Shown here in pieces: positions 1-8,462 of a DNA stretch of 64,000 nt; the first letter of the stretch is position 1, and the number at the start of each line of letters is the position of its first letter. Under the pieces are notes generated by a model. That model was not told the DNA's origin, searched no databases, and saw only the letters and a program-made list of their open reading frames with translations. A program made the position numbers and the translations under genes. Origin of the DNA: Pacificitalea manganoxidans (lineage in GTDB: Bacteria > Pseudomonadota > Alphaproteobacteria > Rhodobacterales > Rhodobacteraceae); the NCBI RefSeq assembly GCF_002504165.1, contig NZ_CP021404.1, positions 1,178,001 through 1,242,000 of the forward strand, written 5' to 3'.

Positions 1-654
1 CATGGCAATGTCGGGGGCGGGGCCGGGATCGGCGGTGATGATCTCGCAAGGGTCGGGATTGCGCGCCAGCAGCCGGGCGATGGCGGGCGGGTCTTCGACC
101 GTGGCCGACAGCCCGACGCGGCGCAGATCGGGGCACAGCGTCGACAGCCGTGCCAGCGCCAGCATCAGTTGGTCGCCGCGCTTGCTTTCGGCGAGTGCGT
201 GGATTTCATCGACGATCACCCGCTGCAGCCCGGCAAAGATGCGCGGCGCGTCCTCGTAGGAGGTCAGCAGCGCGAGGCTTTCGGGTGTGGTCAGCAGGAT
301 ATGCGGCGGGTCGGCGCGCTGGCGTTTGCGGGCGGTGGCGCGGGTGTCGCCGGTGCGATCCTCGATCCGGATCGGCAGGCCCATTTCGGCCACCGGCGCG
401 GTGAGGTTGCGGCGGATATCTGCGGCGAGTGCCTTCAGCGGGGAAACGTAGAGCGTGTGCAGACCGGGGCGCGGATCGCGGGCCAGTTCGGCGAGTGTGG
501 GCAGGAACCCGGCCATCGTTTTGCCGCCGCCCGTGGGCGCGACCAGCAGCGTTGCGGGGGCTGCGGCGCGCTCCAGCATGGCGCGCTGATGGGGATGAAT
601 GGACCAGCCCCGGTCATCGAACCAACGGGCGATCGGAGCGGGCAGATCGGTCAT
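1..654 (-). CDS. Lhr-type DEXH-box ATP-dependent helicase (5' part only)
   Basis: The first 218 codons of a superfamily 2 helicase are present; the rest lies left of the window. The start ATG is at 654-652. The protein begins MTDLPAPIARWFDDRGW and shows motif I APTGGGKT, the loop YVSPLKALAADIRRN, motif Ib TTPESLALL, motif II VDEIHALAESKRGD and motif III LSATV. This spacing fits the Lhr / ligase-associated DEXH helicase group, which acts in DNA damage response and is usually about 800 aa. In many alphaproteobacteria it sits next to an ATP-dependent DNA ligase and exonuclease, but here those partners would be outside the window. The family is clear; the sub-family (ligase-associated) is inferred. 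Confidence 0.85.
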   Translation of the reverse strand, partial: MTDLPAPIARWFDDRGWSIHPHQRAMLERAAAPATLLVAPTGGGKTMAGFLPTLAELARDPRPGLHTLYVSPLKALAADIRRNLTAPVAEMGLPIRIEDRTGDTRATARKRQRADPPHILLTTPESLALLTSYEDAPRIFAGLQRVIVDEIHALAESKRGDQLMLALARLSTLCPDLRRVGLSATVEDPPAIARLLARNPDPCEIITADPGPAPDIAM

Positions 655-741
655 GCAGGGGATGTAGGCGGGCAGGGGCCAGTTGCAAAGGGTGGCCCCC
701 GCCGATCAATGTGGCGGACCGCTTAGGTCCGATGGGTCGCG

Positions 742-2100
742 TCAGCGCACGACCTCGCTATCCTCGACGAACATGTTGGACCATGCGCGGTCGATCAGGT
801 CCGGCGTCATCTGATAGGGGATGCCTTCGAATTCGCAGATCGCGATCATCTGGTCGATCAGGAAGACCGGCTGATAGTTCGCATAGACATTGTCGATCTG
901 CGGATATTTCGACTGCAACAGATGCACCAGCGCCTCTTGGTTCAGGGGCATGTTCTTTTTCCGCGCGATGAGGGCGAAGATCTTTAGGAAGTTTTCCTGA
1001 TCGGGGCCGTCGATCTTGATCTTGTAGAAGATCCGCCGCAGCGCCGCCTGATCGAAGATCTTGTTGGGGTGGTAGTTGGTGGAGAAGATCACCAGCGTGT
1101 CGAAGGGCACCTCGAATTTCTCGCCCGATTGCAGGGCGAGGATGTCCTTGCCCTCTTCCAGCGGGACGATCCAGCGGTTGATGAGCGCCTGCGGCGGCTC
1201 CGCCTGACGGCCCAGGTCGTCGACGATGAAAATGCCGCCAGTGGATTTCAGTTGCAGCGGGGCCTGATAGGTGCGCGCGGTGGGGTTGTAGACCAGATCC
1301 AGCATCGATAACGACAGCTCGCCCCCGGTGATGACCGTGGGCCGGTCGCAGCGCACATAGCGGGTGTCGAAGCGGGTGGAACTGCGTCGCAGGGAATTGG
1401 GATTATCGACCTGCGCCTCTGCCGCGCTGTGCACGATGGGGTCGTAGACGGTGATGACCTGCCCGGCATATTCGACGGCGCGGGGGATATAGATCTTATC
1501 CCCCATCGCGTCGCGGATGCCGTTGGAGATCGAGGATTTACCGTTGCCCGGCGGGCCATACATCAGGATCGACCGGCCCGACGTCACCGCCGGCCCCAAT
1601 TGGCCCAGCAGATCGGGCGGCAGGATCAGGTGGCCCATCGCATCCGTCAGCTGCGTGCGGGTCAGTTGGATATTGCGGATCGACTGGCGTTTGACCTGTT
1701 CGCGGTAGACGTCGAGCGGCACCGGCATCGCGCCGAAATATTCCGATTGCGCCAGCGCGTCGAGCGCGCGGGTCTTGCCCTGATCGGTCAGCTGATAGCC
1801 CATCTCGCCGCCCGAATTGGCATGCAGCGTGCCGGTCGCCTCGACCAGCCGCTGGGTGCGGGCAAGGTCGATCAACTCCTGCGTGACTTGCACTGGCAGA
1901 CAGACCGCCTGCGCCAGATCGCTGACCTGTTCGAGGTTCTTGCGGAACATGGTCTTGATCAGGATGTCGCGCATCATGACGGGCGACAGGGCCATGTCCT
2001 CCAACCGGCGCGGGGCGGGGGGCGGCTGCACGGCAGGCGGGCGCGCTGTCGCGTCTGGGTCTAGGGTGGTGCCGTCAATCGCTCCGGGCGCCATGTTCAT
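742..2100 (-). CDS. AAA+ ATPase linked to the tad pilus locus
   Basis: A 452-aa protein with a proline-rich N-terminus (about residues 15-32), a helical region that looks like a winged-helix module (about 45-125), and a P-loop ATPase core. Walker A is GPPGNGKSS near residue 182 and Walker B is GGIFIVDDLG near 294. The ATG at 2100 is chosen because GGAGCAGGACAG precedes it; an in-frame extension to 2175 has no ribosome binding site. The gene is last in the minus-strand tad gene run, 114 bases after the prepilin peptidase. It is distinct from the CpaF and CpaE ATPases already present. Its role is not known to me; location suggests pilus assembly or regulation, but it could be independently transcribed. 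Confidence 0.75.
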   Translation of the reverse strand: MNMAPGAIDGTTLDPDATARPPAVQPPPAPRRLEDMALSPVMMRDILIKTMFRKNLEQVSDLAQAVCLPVQVTQELIDLARTQRLVEATGTLHANSGGEMGYQLTDQGKTRALDALAQSEYFGAMPVPLDVYREQVKRQSIRNIQLTRTQLTDAMGHLILPPDLLGQLGPAVTSGRSILMYGPPGNGKSSISNGIRDAMGDKIYIPRAVEYAGQVITVYDPIVHSAAEAQVDNPNSLRRSSTRFDTRYVRCDRPTVITGGELSLSMLDLVYNPTARTYQAPLQLKSTGGIFIVDDLGRQAEPPQALINRWIVPLEEGKDILALQSGEKFEVPFDTLVIFSTNYHPNKIFDQAALRRIFYKIKIDGPDQENFLKIFALIARKKNMPLNQEALVHLLQSKYPQIDNVYANYQPVFLIDQMIAICEFEGIPYQMTPDLIDRAWSNMFVEDSEVVR

Positions 2101-2214
2101 CTGTCCTGCTCCATCACTGCTTGGCCGTTGTGCGCATAAAACAGCGCGGCCTATGGCGCAGTGAGAGCCGATCAATGTGGCAAGAGCGTGGAGCGGGCGC
2201 GACGAAGTCTCGGC

Positions 2215-2715
2215 TCAGCGGATGCAGGCGGCCCCGACGGCGAGATAGGCGATGAGCGTGCCACCCAAAGCCAGCCCCATGGGGAAATCGCGGGTGCGGT
2301 GCCAGCTTTCCCAATTGGGGGCCAATCCCCGCACCGCCGGGATGGCGCGCGCGATCCGGTGGCAGATGAACGCCGCCAGCAAAACCCCCGCGAACAGATA
2401 GAGCACCAGCAGCATGTCCCCCAGCGCCACGAAGGGCGCCATCGCCGCCGCGAATTTGGCATCACCCGCCCCGATCAGGCGCAGCATGTTCATCAAGAAC
2501 CCCACCAGCAGCACCGCGCCGAAATGCACCCAGCGCCAGCCATATTCCGGCAGCGGCAGCACGAAGGGACCGATCACGGCATAGACGAGCAGCAGCGCCA
2601 GCACCGCACGGTTCGGGATTTTCATCCGCGCCATGTCGGACCACGCCACCCAGAGCGACACAAGCGCCGCGAGGGGCAGAAAAGCGAGGGCGGCGGTGGC
2701 GCTTTGGGCGATCAT
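2215..2715 (-). CDS. cpaA: Prepilin peptidase, TadV/CpaA type (A24 family)
   Basis: This 166-aa integral membrane aspartyl protease should cleave, and possibly methylate, the Flp prepilins encoded at 13464-13989. The two catalytic aspartates are visible: one in SDMARMKIPN (about residue 28) and one in GAGDAKF (about residue 85), the GxGD signature of family A24. Several hydrophobic helices surround them. It is short, as expected for TadV/CpaA, and lacks the N-terminal methyltransferase domain of PilD. ATG at 2715 is preferred over the TTG one codon upstream. It starts 10 bases after the stop of the TPR lipoprotein gene, so the two are co-transcribed. Confidence 0.88.
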   Translation of the reverse strand: MIAQSATAALAFLPLAALVSLWVAWSDMARMKIPNRAVLALLLVYAVIGPFVLPLPEYGWRWVHFGAVLLVGFLMNMLRLIGAGDAKFAAAMAPFVALGDMLLVLYLFAGVLLAAFICHRIARAIPAVRGLAPNWESWHRTRDFPMGLALGGTLIAYLAVGAACIR

Positions 2716-2725
2716 CAATCCGGGC

Positions 2726-3589
2726 TCAATTCACCACGGTGCTGTCGAGCGCCGCAAGCGCGCGCGCGGCGTCTTCGAAATGTTGCGGGTGGGTTTCGAC
2801 CGCCTCCTGCAACAGGCCCTTGCCGATGGTGACGTCGCCCTGCTTGATCGCCGTGAGCGCCAGCGTATGCAGCAATTGTGCCCGCTCGATCTGGGTCATC
2901 TTGACGATGGGCATCTGGTAGTTGCGCTGCGCGCCGCGGGCCAGAACGAGGTTGTTCTTGGCGGTGAACAGATTGTCGTCATAGGTGATCGCCTCGACGA
3001 ACAGCCGCTCCGCGCCGGGATAGTCGCCGCGCGTCAGCTTGGAATAACCCCAGTTGTTGAGCACGCCGGAGGGCGTCGTGGTCAGGCCCACCGCGGTCTC
3101 ATAGAAGCTGTCGGCCTTGGCCCAGTTTTTGTTGCCGTCGGCGATCATGGCTTCCAGCCGGTAGCGTTTGTAGGTCTCGTAGGTCGGGGGGATGGCGTTC
3201 AGCGTCGCCTCCGCGCGGGGCCAGTCGCCCGCCCGGATCAGCGCATCGGCCAGTCCGATACTGTCCTCGTTTGTGACCTCCGGCAGGGCGGTCACCTTGG
3301 TCCAGACGGCGACGGCCTCGGTCGGGCGTTTGGCGCGCACCAGCGATGTGGCCAGCCCGCGTTGCAGGTCGATCCGCTCGGGATTTTCGGTGGCGGCGCG
3401 GCGGAAATAGGCCACGGCCTCATCCGGGTCCGCGACGGTCAGCATGATGTCGGACAGGTTGTTGTCGTCGATCGCGTTGACCGATTGCAGCGCCCGGTCG
3501 ACATCGGTGTCGGCGGTCTTTTCGCAGGCGGTCAGGATCAGAATGCCGCCCAGGCAGAGCGGCAGGAGACTACGGTTCGGGCGCTGCAT
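2726..3589 (-). CDS. TPR-repeat lipoprotein of the tad locus
   Basis: A predicted outer-membrane or periplasmic lipoprotein of 287 aa. The N-terminus MQRPNRSLLPLCLGGILILTAC ends in an LTAC lipobox, and tetratricopeptide-like helices follow (for example DPDEAVAYFRRAATENPERI and PGAERLFVEAITYDDNLF). The start at 3589 gives a compact signal peptide and has AAGGA 10 bases upstream. An alternative ATG at 3625 overlaps the tadD stop as ATGA and would allow translational coupling, adding 12 residues. It probably supports assembly of the Tad secretion channel together with TadD; this is inferred from position and repeat type. Confidence 0.8.
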   Translation of the reverse strand: MQRPNRSLLPLCLGGILILTACEKTADTDVDRALQSVNAIDDNNLSDIMLTVADPDEAVAYFRRAATENPERIDLQRGLATSLVRAKRPTEAVAVWTKVTALPEVTNEDSIGLADALIRAGDWPRAEATLNAIPPTYETYKRYRLEAMIADGNKNWAKADSFYETAVGLTTTPSGVLNNWGYSKLTRGDYPGAERLFVEAITYDDNLFTAKNNLVLARGAQRNYQMPIVKMTQIERAQLLHTLALTAIKQGDVTIGKGLLQEAVETHPQHFEDAARALAALDSTVVN

Positions 3590-3621
3590 CGGGTGGGCGT
3601 CCTTCTTGCTGCTCTCGGGCC

Positions 3622-4176
3622 TCATGGTGTGCTCAGGAGCTGGTAGACCCCGCGTCCCCGCCGCACCAATTCGAAATTGCTTGTTTCGTTCGCGCCAGTG
3701 TAATCGGTGATTTCCGTTTTCGCGATAGCGAGCTTCAAATTGTCGCGAATTTCGGCACTTTCGCCACTATCCAGCGCGAATGCGGTCTGGAAGACGCGCC
3801 GCGCCTCGCCGGTTTCGCCCTGCTCCATCAGCACCACGCCGAGGTTGTTCCACGCGGGGGCAAAGGTTTCATCCTCGCGGATCGCGCGGCGCAGCAGATC
3901 CTCCGCCTGACCCAGACGGCCCAGCCGGAGATTGGCCGATCCCAGCGCCGACAGCACATCGACATCGATGCCCCGTTCCGACGCGGCCAGCAGGTATGCT
4001 TTCAACGCCTGCTCATACTCGCCCGTCTCCATCAAGCGGTGACCGGTTTCCAACCCGTCGAGGGCGGCGTCATCGGTCTTTGTCTCGGCGGAACTGAGCG
4101 GTTTGAGCGTGCCATCGCCCGCGCAGGCGGCGAGGCCAACAAGGAGCGGAAGCAGAAGTGCCGTGCGCGCGGTCAT
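3622..4176 (-). CDS. tadD: TadD-like TPR lipoprotein
   Basis: A 184-aa lipoprotein. The signal peptide MTARTALLLPLLVGLAAC ends in a LAAC lipobox. TPR motifs follow, including GEYEQALKAYLLAASE, GQAEDLLRRAIREDETFAPAWNNLGVVL and GEARRVFQTAFALD. TadD is a pilotin-like component needed for the Tad pilus secretin. The ATG at 4176 is chosen because it begins the signal peptide; 47 upstream in-frame codons are low-quality coding sequence lying in the intergenic repeat region. The gene is separated from tadC by 772 non-coding bases, which is unusual inside an otherwise tight gene cluster. Confidence 0.83.
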   Translation of the reverse strand: MTARTALLLPLLVGLAACAGDGTLKPLSSAETKTDDAALDGLETGHRLMETGEYEQALKAYLLAASERGIDVDVLSALGSANLRLGRLGQAEDLLRRAIREDETFAPAWNNLGVVLMEQGETGEARRVFQTAFALDSGESAEIRDNLKLAIAKTEITDYTGANETSNFELVRRGRGVYQLLSTP

Positions 4177-4487
4177 GGGGTCAGGCCTGTGGCTGCGAGG
4201 AAAGCATGGAGGGCGGGGACGTGGGGCAGTGGCGGACTGATATGCACCGAAATCGCGAACACGGCCAGTGTCGCGAAATGGCGCGCCGCTGCCAAGGGGG
4301 CCGCGACGTCTCCTCACAGGGCGGTGAGGTCAAGCGGGGTGCAGGCGAGCGGGCTTGGGCGTGTTGGGGCGAAGGGTGACGAGGGTCCGAGGGAACGGGC
4401 AGGTGGCTGGTGGGGCACCGGCAAGGGTCACGCGGACCTCAGACCTAAGCGCACCCGCCCGCGGGCAAGGCGAAGCCGCGCGGGCGA
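4177..4487. other. Non-coding left part of the tadC-tadD gap
   Basis: This is the tadD-proximal part of the 772-base gap between tadC and tadD. It contains a G-rich stretch and no ORF with protein-like composition on either strand. A C/G-rich inverted motif lies near 4454-4484 (CCCGCCCGCGGG and CCGCGCGGGCG), just before the repeat block. A promoter for tadD is expected here, but I cannot point to convincing -35/-10 boxes. Confidence 0.5.
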
Positions 4488-4948
4488 GCGCCTGCCCGTT
4501 CCGGCGGGCTGGCGCTTGGCCACCGCGCGCTGACCACGGATCGGGGAGGGATGTGTCGCCATAAAGCGCGCAGTTCAGTCGCTGCGACGCCACCCCACGG
4601 GCAGGCTCACGTCGAGCCTTGCCTCAGAACTCGACGCATCCGCTCTCGGACAAGCCCGCAGGGCGCGAGAGCGAGCGCCTGCCCGTCCCCCGGGCTGGCG
4701 CTTTGCCACAACGCGCTGACCTCGGATCGGGGAGGGGTGTGGCACCCATAAAGCGCGCAGTTCAGCCGTTTCAGCGCCACCCCACGGGCAGGCTGCCGTT
4801 GTGCTCAGATTAGCTATGCCTCGTAGCCTCTGAACTCAGCGCGTCCACTCTCACGCTGATCTCTGGGCGGGGAGGGGGTGTCCCTATAAAGCGCACCGCT
4901 CGACCGTCGCAACGCCACCCCACGGGCAGGCTCACGTCGCGCCTTGCC
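4488..4948. repeat. Three degenerate intergenic repeat units inside the tad operon
   Basis: Unit 1 spans about 4488-4647, unit 2 about 4675-4852 and unit 3 about 4854-4948. Shared blocks are ATAAAGCGCGCAGTTCAG at 4561 and 4748 (diverged at 4886) and GCCACCCCACGGGCAGGCT at 4589, 4776 and 4914, so spacing is 187 and 138 bases. Units 1 and 2 open with an imperfect hairpin, arms GCGCCTGCCCG and CGGGCTGGCGC, at 4488-4515 and 4675-4701. Unit 3 lacks the hairpin and runs to the tadC stop codon. The block is non-coding. It looks like a locally amplified interspersed repeat, possibly one copy of a genome-wide family. Confidence 0.8.
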
Positions 4949-5953
4949 TTACAACCCGCCGTTCAGCGTCGTGTAGATGCCGTAGATCGAGGGGCCGATG
5001 AGGATGATCATCAGGGGCGGCACGGTGAACATCATCGTGCCCAGCGTCAGTTTGGTGGGCAGGGTGTTGGCTTTTTCCTCCGCGCGCATGACCCGTTTGT
5101 CGCGCATCTCGGCGGCGTAGACCCGCAGCGCTTCGGCGATCGAGGTGCCGAAGGTCGTCGACTGGATCAGAACCGTCACGAAGGAGGCCACATCGGCCAC
5201 GCCTGCGCGTTCGGACATGTCCTTGAGCACGGCGATCTTTTCCTTACCGGCTTTCATCTCGTAGCTGATAATCTCGAATTCTTCGGCCAGCGCGGGGAAA
5301 CCGGCGCGGATTTCCTTGGAGACTCGGATGATCGACTGATCGAGCGACTGGCCCGCCTCGACGCAAACCAGCATCATGTCGAGTGCGTCGGGAAAGCCGT
5401 TGGTGATTTCCTGTTGCCGGGTCTGGATACGGCGGTTCACCCAGTATTTCGGCAGGTAATATCCAATGCCGCCGGGGATCACGACATAGAGCATCAGAAG
5501 CTGCGTCGTGAGTTCGCCATTCACCGATTTCAGCAGTGCCAGCAGCAAGCCGAAGGCCAGCATACCCAGCCCCAGCGCGAAGGAGGCAAAGTGGAACGCC
5601 CGCACCGCGCCTTTGCCGCGATAGCCCGCCTGGATCATCTTTAGCCGGGCCGAGGACAGTTCTTCGGCGTCCTGCGGCTCCAGAAAGCTGGCGTATTTGT
5701 CGAGCTTCTGTTCGCGTTTGCCGCGCTTGTAACGCAGGTTCTGCTGCTTGCCGCCGGTGGGTTTGGGCGCGGCGGGGCGCACGCCGGTGCCGCCCTCCTG
5801 CTTGATCTTGTCCAGCGGGTCGGCCTTGCGGTGCAGCAGCATCGGCAGCGCCAGCAGCACCAACAGCACCCCAAGCGCCCCTACGGCATAAAGCGGGCCC
5901 ATCGGTCCGAACTGGTCGATGAGGAACTGGTTCGCAGTGTCGAGATAGTCCAT
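4949..5953 (-). CDS. tadC: TadC, type II secretion F-domain inner-membrane protein
   Basis: A 334-aa inner-membrane platform protein of the Tad pilus machine. An N-terminal membrane helix (about residues 18-40) is followed by a charged, Lys/Gln-rich stretch, then the T2SSF domain with DALDMMLVCVEAGQSLDQSI and SFVTVLIQSTTFGTSIAEALRVYA. Two C-terminal hydrophobic helices end in MIILIGPSIYGIYTTLNGGL. The start ATG at 5953 has GAGGGGA upstream and lies 13 bases after the tadB stop. TadB and TadC are paralogues that act together to dock the CpaF ATPase. Family assignment is firm. Confidence 0.92.
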   Translation of the reverse strand: MDYLDTANQFLIDQFGPMGPLYAVGALGVLLVLLALPMLLHRKADPLDKIKQEGGTGVRPAAPKPTGGKQQNLRYKRGKREQKLDKYASFLEPQDAEELSSARLKMIQAGYRGKGAVRAFHFASFALGLGMLAFGLLLALLKSVNGELTTQLLMLYVVIPGGIGYYLPKYWVNRRIQTRQQEITNGFPDALDMMLVCVEAGQSLDQSIIRVSKEIRAGFPALAEEFEIISYEMKAGKEKIAVLKDMSERAGVADVASFVTVLIQSTTFGTSIAEALRVYAAEMRDKRVMRAEEKANTLPTKLTLGTMMFTVPPLMIILIGPSIYGIYTTLNGGL

Positions 5954-5966
5954 GACAGCAGTCCCC

Positions 5967-6935
5967 TCAGACCTTGATGTTGACCATGATCTTCATGAAA
6001 ATCATGTTGATGATGAGAAAGGCGGCGACGACGAGACAGGCCGGGATGAAGGCCGAGGTTTCTTTGACATCGTCGTAATAGTTGGGCTGGATGATGTTGA
6101 TCATCACCAAAGCGCCGAACGGAAACACCGACAGGAACATGCCGGACCATTTCGCCTCGGCGGTGATGGCTTTCACCCGGCGGAACAGCTTGAACCGCGC
6201 GCGGATCACCTTGGCCAGACCGTCGAGGATTTCGGCCAAGTTACCGCCGGAGGTCTGCTGAATGGTCACGGCCACGGCGAGGAACCGCAGATCCTGCATA
6301 TCCATGCGTTCGGCCAGCGCCTTCAGGCTTTCGGTGATGTCGCGGCCATAGGCGGCCTCGTCGGCGATCATCCCGAACTCGGAGCCGAGCGGATCGGGCA
6401 CCTCCTTGGCGACGATGTTGACGGCGGAGGAGAACGGATGCCCCACCCGCAGCGAGCGCACCATCAGCTCCACCGCGTCGGGGAGCTGTTCTTCGATCAT
6501 CGCGAGGCGCTTCTTGGCCTTGTTGTTGACCCAGACATAGACGCCGCCCACGCCCATCACGATCGCCACGAGCGCCCGCACCGGGGTTGAAGCGGAGGTG
6601 CCCACCGTCAGCGCCACGAAGGCCAGCGCCGACACTGCGGCCATGATCATGATCAGCTGGCGTGGCGTGAAGGCGATATTGGCCTTCTGCGCCTTCTCGG
6701 CGAGGATGGAATAGAGCGGGATGCCCCGCGCGCCCATATGCTGCGACATCTCCTTGCGGAGTTGTTCGAGCACCTCTTCGCGGCCCGCGCCTTTCTCCAT
6801 CAGCGACAGGCGGCGGTTCACGCGGCTGTTGAGGCTGATCGATTTGCCGAAGACGGTCAGATAGACGCCTTCGACCAGCAGCAACACGGCGATAAAGACG
6901 ATACCGTAGATGAGCGGCTCTGCACTGATCTGCAT
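5967..6935 (-). CDS. tadB: TadB, type II secretion F-domain inner-membrane protein
   Basis: A 322-aa polytopic membrane protein. There is an N-terminal helix (LIYGIVFIAVLLLVEGVYL), a cytoplasmic region, a pair of helices near residues 90-135, and the T2SSF domain with QLPDAVELMVRSLRVGHPF and VAVTIQQTSGGNLAEILDGLA. It partners TadC and the CpaF/TadA ATPase in Flp pilus assembly. The start ATG at 6935 is preceded by CTAGGAGGCCATC and lies only 9 bases after the cpaF stop, so translation is probably coupled. Confidence 0.92.
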   Translation of the reverse strand: MQISAEPLIYGIVFIAVLLLVEGVYLTVFGKSISLNSRVNRRLSLMEKGAGREEVLEQLRKEMSQHMGARGIPLYSILAEKAQKANIAFTPRQLIMIMAAVSALAFVALTVGTSASTPVRALVAIVMGVGGVYVWVNNKAKKRLAMIEEQLPDAVELMVRSLRVGHPFSSAVNIVAKEVPDPLGSEFGMIADEAAYGRDITESLKALAERMDMQDLRFLAVAVTIQQTSGGNLAEILDGLAKVIRARFKLFRRVKAITAEAKWSGMFLSVFPFGALVMINIIQPNYYDDVKETSAFIPACLVVAAFLIINMIFMKIMVNIKV

Positions 6936-6944
6936 GATGGCCTC

Positions 6945-8432
6945 CTAGACGACCGGCTCGAACAGCGCTGGCGGCAGATCGTAGCCCCATTGCTTGAACC
7001 TGTTGGAATAATGCGACCGCACGCCCGTGGCGTTGAAGCGGCCGATGATCTTGCCATCGGGGCCAAGGCCCTGCCGCTCGTAACGGAAGACCTCCTGCAT
7101 CGAGATCACTTCGCCTTCCATGCCGGTCACCTCGGTGATCGACACCATCCGGCGGGAGCCATCCTGCAGACGGCTGGCCTGCACGATCAGGTTCACAGCG
7201 CTGGCGATCTGCGCGCGCACGGCCTTTAGCGGCATTTCGATCCCGGCCATCGCGACCATGTTTTCGAGACGGCTGACCCCGTCGCGGGCGGAGTTGGCGT
7301 GAATGGTGGTCATCGAGCCGTCATGGCCGGTGTTCATGGCCTGAAGCATGTCGATGACTTCCTCGCCGCGGGTTTCGCCCACGATGATCCGGTCAGGGCG
7401 CATTCGCAGGGCGTTGCGCAGACAGTCGCGCTGGGTCACGGCGCCTTTGCCCTCCACGTTGGGGGGGCGGCTTTCCATACGACCGACATGGGTCTGCTGA
7501 AGCTGAAGTTCGGCGGTGTCTTCGATGGTCAGGATGCGTTCGGAATTGTCGATGAACGACGACAGCGCGTTGAGCGTCGTCGTTTTCCCTGAGCCGGTGC
7601 CGCCCGACACGATGACATTGAGCCGGCAGGCGACGGCGGCCTCCAGATAGGTGGCCATGTCTTCGGTAAAGGCGCCGAACTGGACCAGATCGCGAATGCC
7701 GAGCTTTTCCTTCTTGAACTTACGGATCGAGACAAGGCTGCCATCCACGGCCACGGGCGGCACCATCGCGTTGAAGCGCGAGCCATCGGCCAAGCGGGCG
7801 TCGACATAAGGGTTCGATTCGTCGACGCGGCGCCCCACGGCGGAGACGATTTTGTCGATGATCCGCAGCAGGTGCTTTTCATCCTTGAAGGTGATTTCGC
7901 TGAGTTCCAGCTTACCCTTGCGCTCGACAAAGATCCGGTGCGGGCCGTTGACGAGGATGTCGTTGACGTCGTCATCCTTCAGCAGCGGCTCCAGCGGGCC
8001 AAGCCCGGTCACCTCGTCGTAAAGCTCCTGATACAGCGTCGTGCGCTCTTCTTTGTTGAGCACGACGGACATCTCGGCCAGCGCCTCGTTCGAGATGTCG
8101 GCGATTTCGGTGCGCAGATCGCTTTCGGTAGCGGTTTCGAGCGCGGCAAGGTTGAGGTTGTCGAGCAAGCCCTTGTGCAGTTCGACCTTTAGTTCGGCCA
8201 GACGTTCCTTGCGCTTCTTTTCCTTATCCGCGGGGTTGGCCTGCGCGGCGGCGGCCTTGCCTGTGGGGGCGCGGTTGGCTGTGGCGGCGGGCGGCGGGCT
8301 GACGGGGGCGATGGTGGCAGCGACGCTCGGCGCGGCGGCTGCGGCCACGGGGGCTGCTGCGGCGGCGGGGACCGCCACCGGCTTCGCACCGCGCTGCGGC
8401 TCAGCGCCGGGTTTCTTGTAGCGTGAAAACAT
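6945..8432 (-). CDS. cpaF: CpaF/TadA pilus assembly ATPase
   Basis: A 495-aa secretion ATPase of the VirB11/GspE superfamily that powers Flp pilus assembly at the cytoplasmic membrane. An Ala/Pro-rich low-complexity N-terminus (about 18-65) precedes a charged linker. The catalytic domain has Walker [11 protein letters not shown] (277-286), an Asp box near 303-306 (IEDTAEL), Walker B-like [11 protein letters not shown] (348-358) and the His box [13 protein letters not shown] (369-381). The ATG at 8432 is preferred over the GTG directly upstream because ACGGAGCCAGTG gives a well-spaced ribosome binding site. It lies 30 bases downstream of cpaE. Confidence 0.93.
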   Translation of the reverse strand: MFSRYKKPGAEPQRGAKPVAVPAAAAAPVAAAAAPSVAATIAPVSPPPAATANRAPTGKAAAAQANPADKEKKRKERLAELKVELHKGLLDNLNLAALETATESDLRTEIADISNEALAEMSVVLNKEERTTLYQELYDEVTGLGPLEPLLKDDDVNDILVNGPHRIFVERKGKLELSEITFKDEKHLLRIIDKIVSAVGRRVDESNPYVDARLADGSRFNAMVPPVAVDGSLVSIRKFKKEKLGIRDLVQFGAFTEDMATYLEAAVACRLNVIVSGGTGSGKTTTLNALSSFIDNSERILTIEDTAELQLQQTHVGRMESRPPNVEGKGAVTQRDCLRNALRMRPDRIIVGETRGEEVIDMLQAMNTGHDGSMTTIHANSARDGVSRLENMVAMAGIEMPLKAVRAQIASAVNLIVQASRLQDGSRRMVSITEVTGMEGEVISMQEVFRYERQGLGPDGKIIGRFNATGVRSHYSNRFKQWGYDLPPALFEPVV

Positions 8433-8462
8433 CACTGGCTCCGTTTCGGTCTCACAGGCAGA

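Noticed and set aside
4330-4813. Short frames on both strands inside the tadC-tadD gap
   Set aside because: They translate the repeat units (recurring NCALYG-like and Pro/Arg-rich words) and lack ribosome binding sites; better explained as non-coding repeats.
4488-4948. CRISPR-like array
   Set aside because: Repeat units are long, only three, degenerate and without regular spacers; no cas genes are present.
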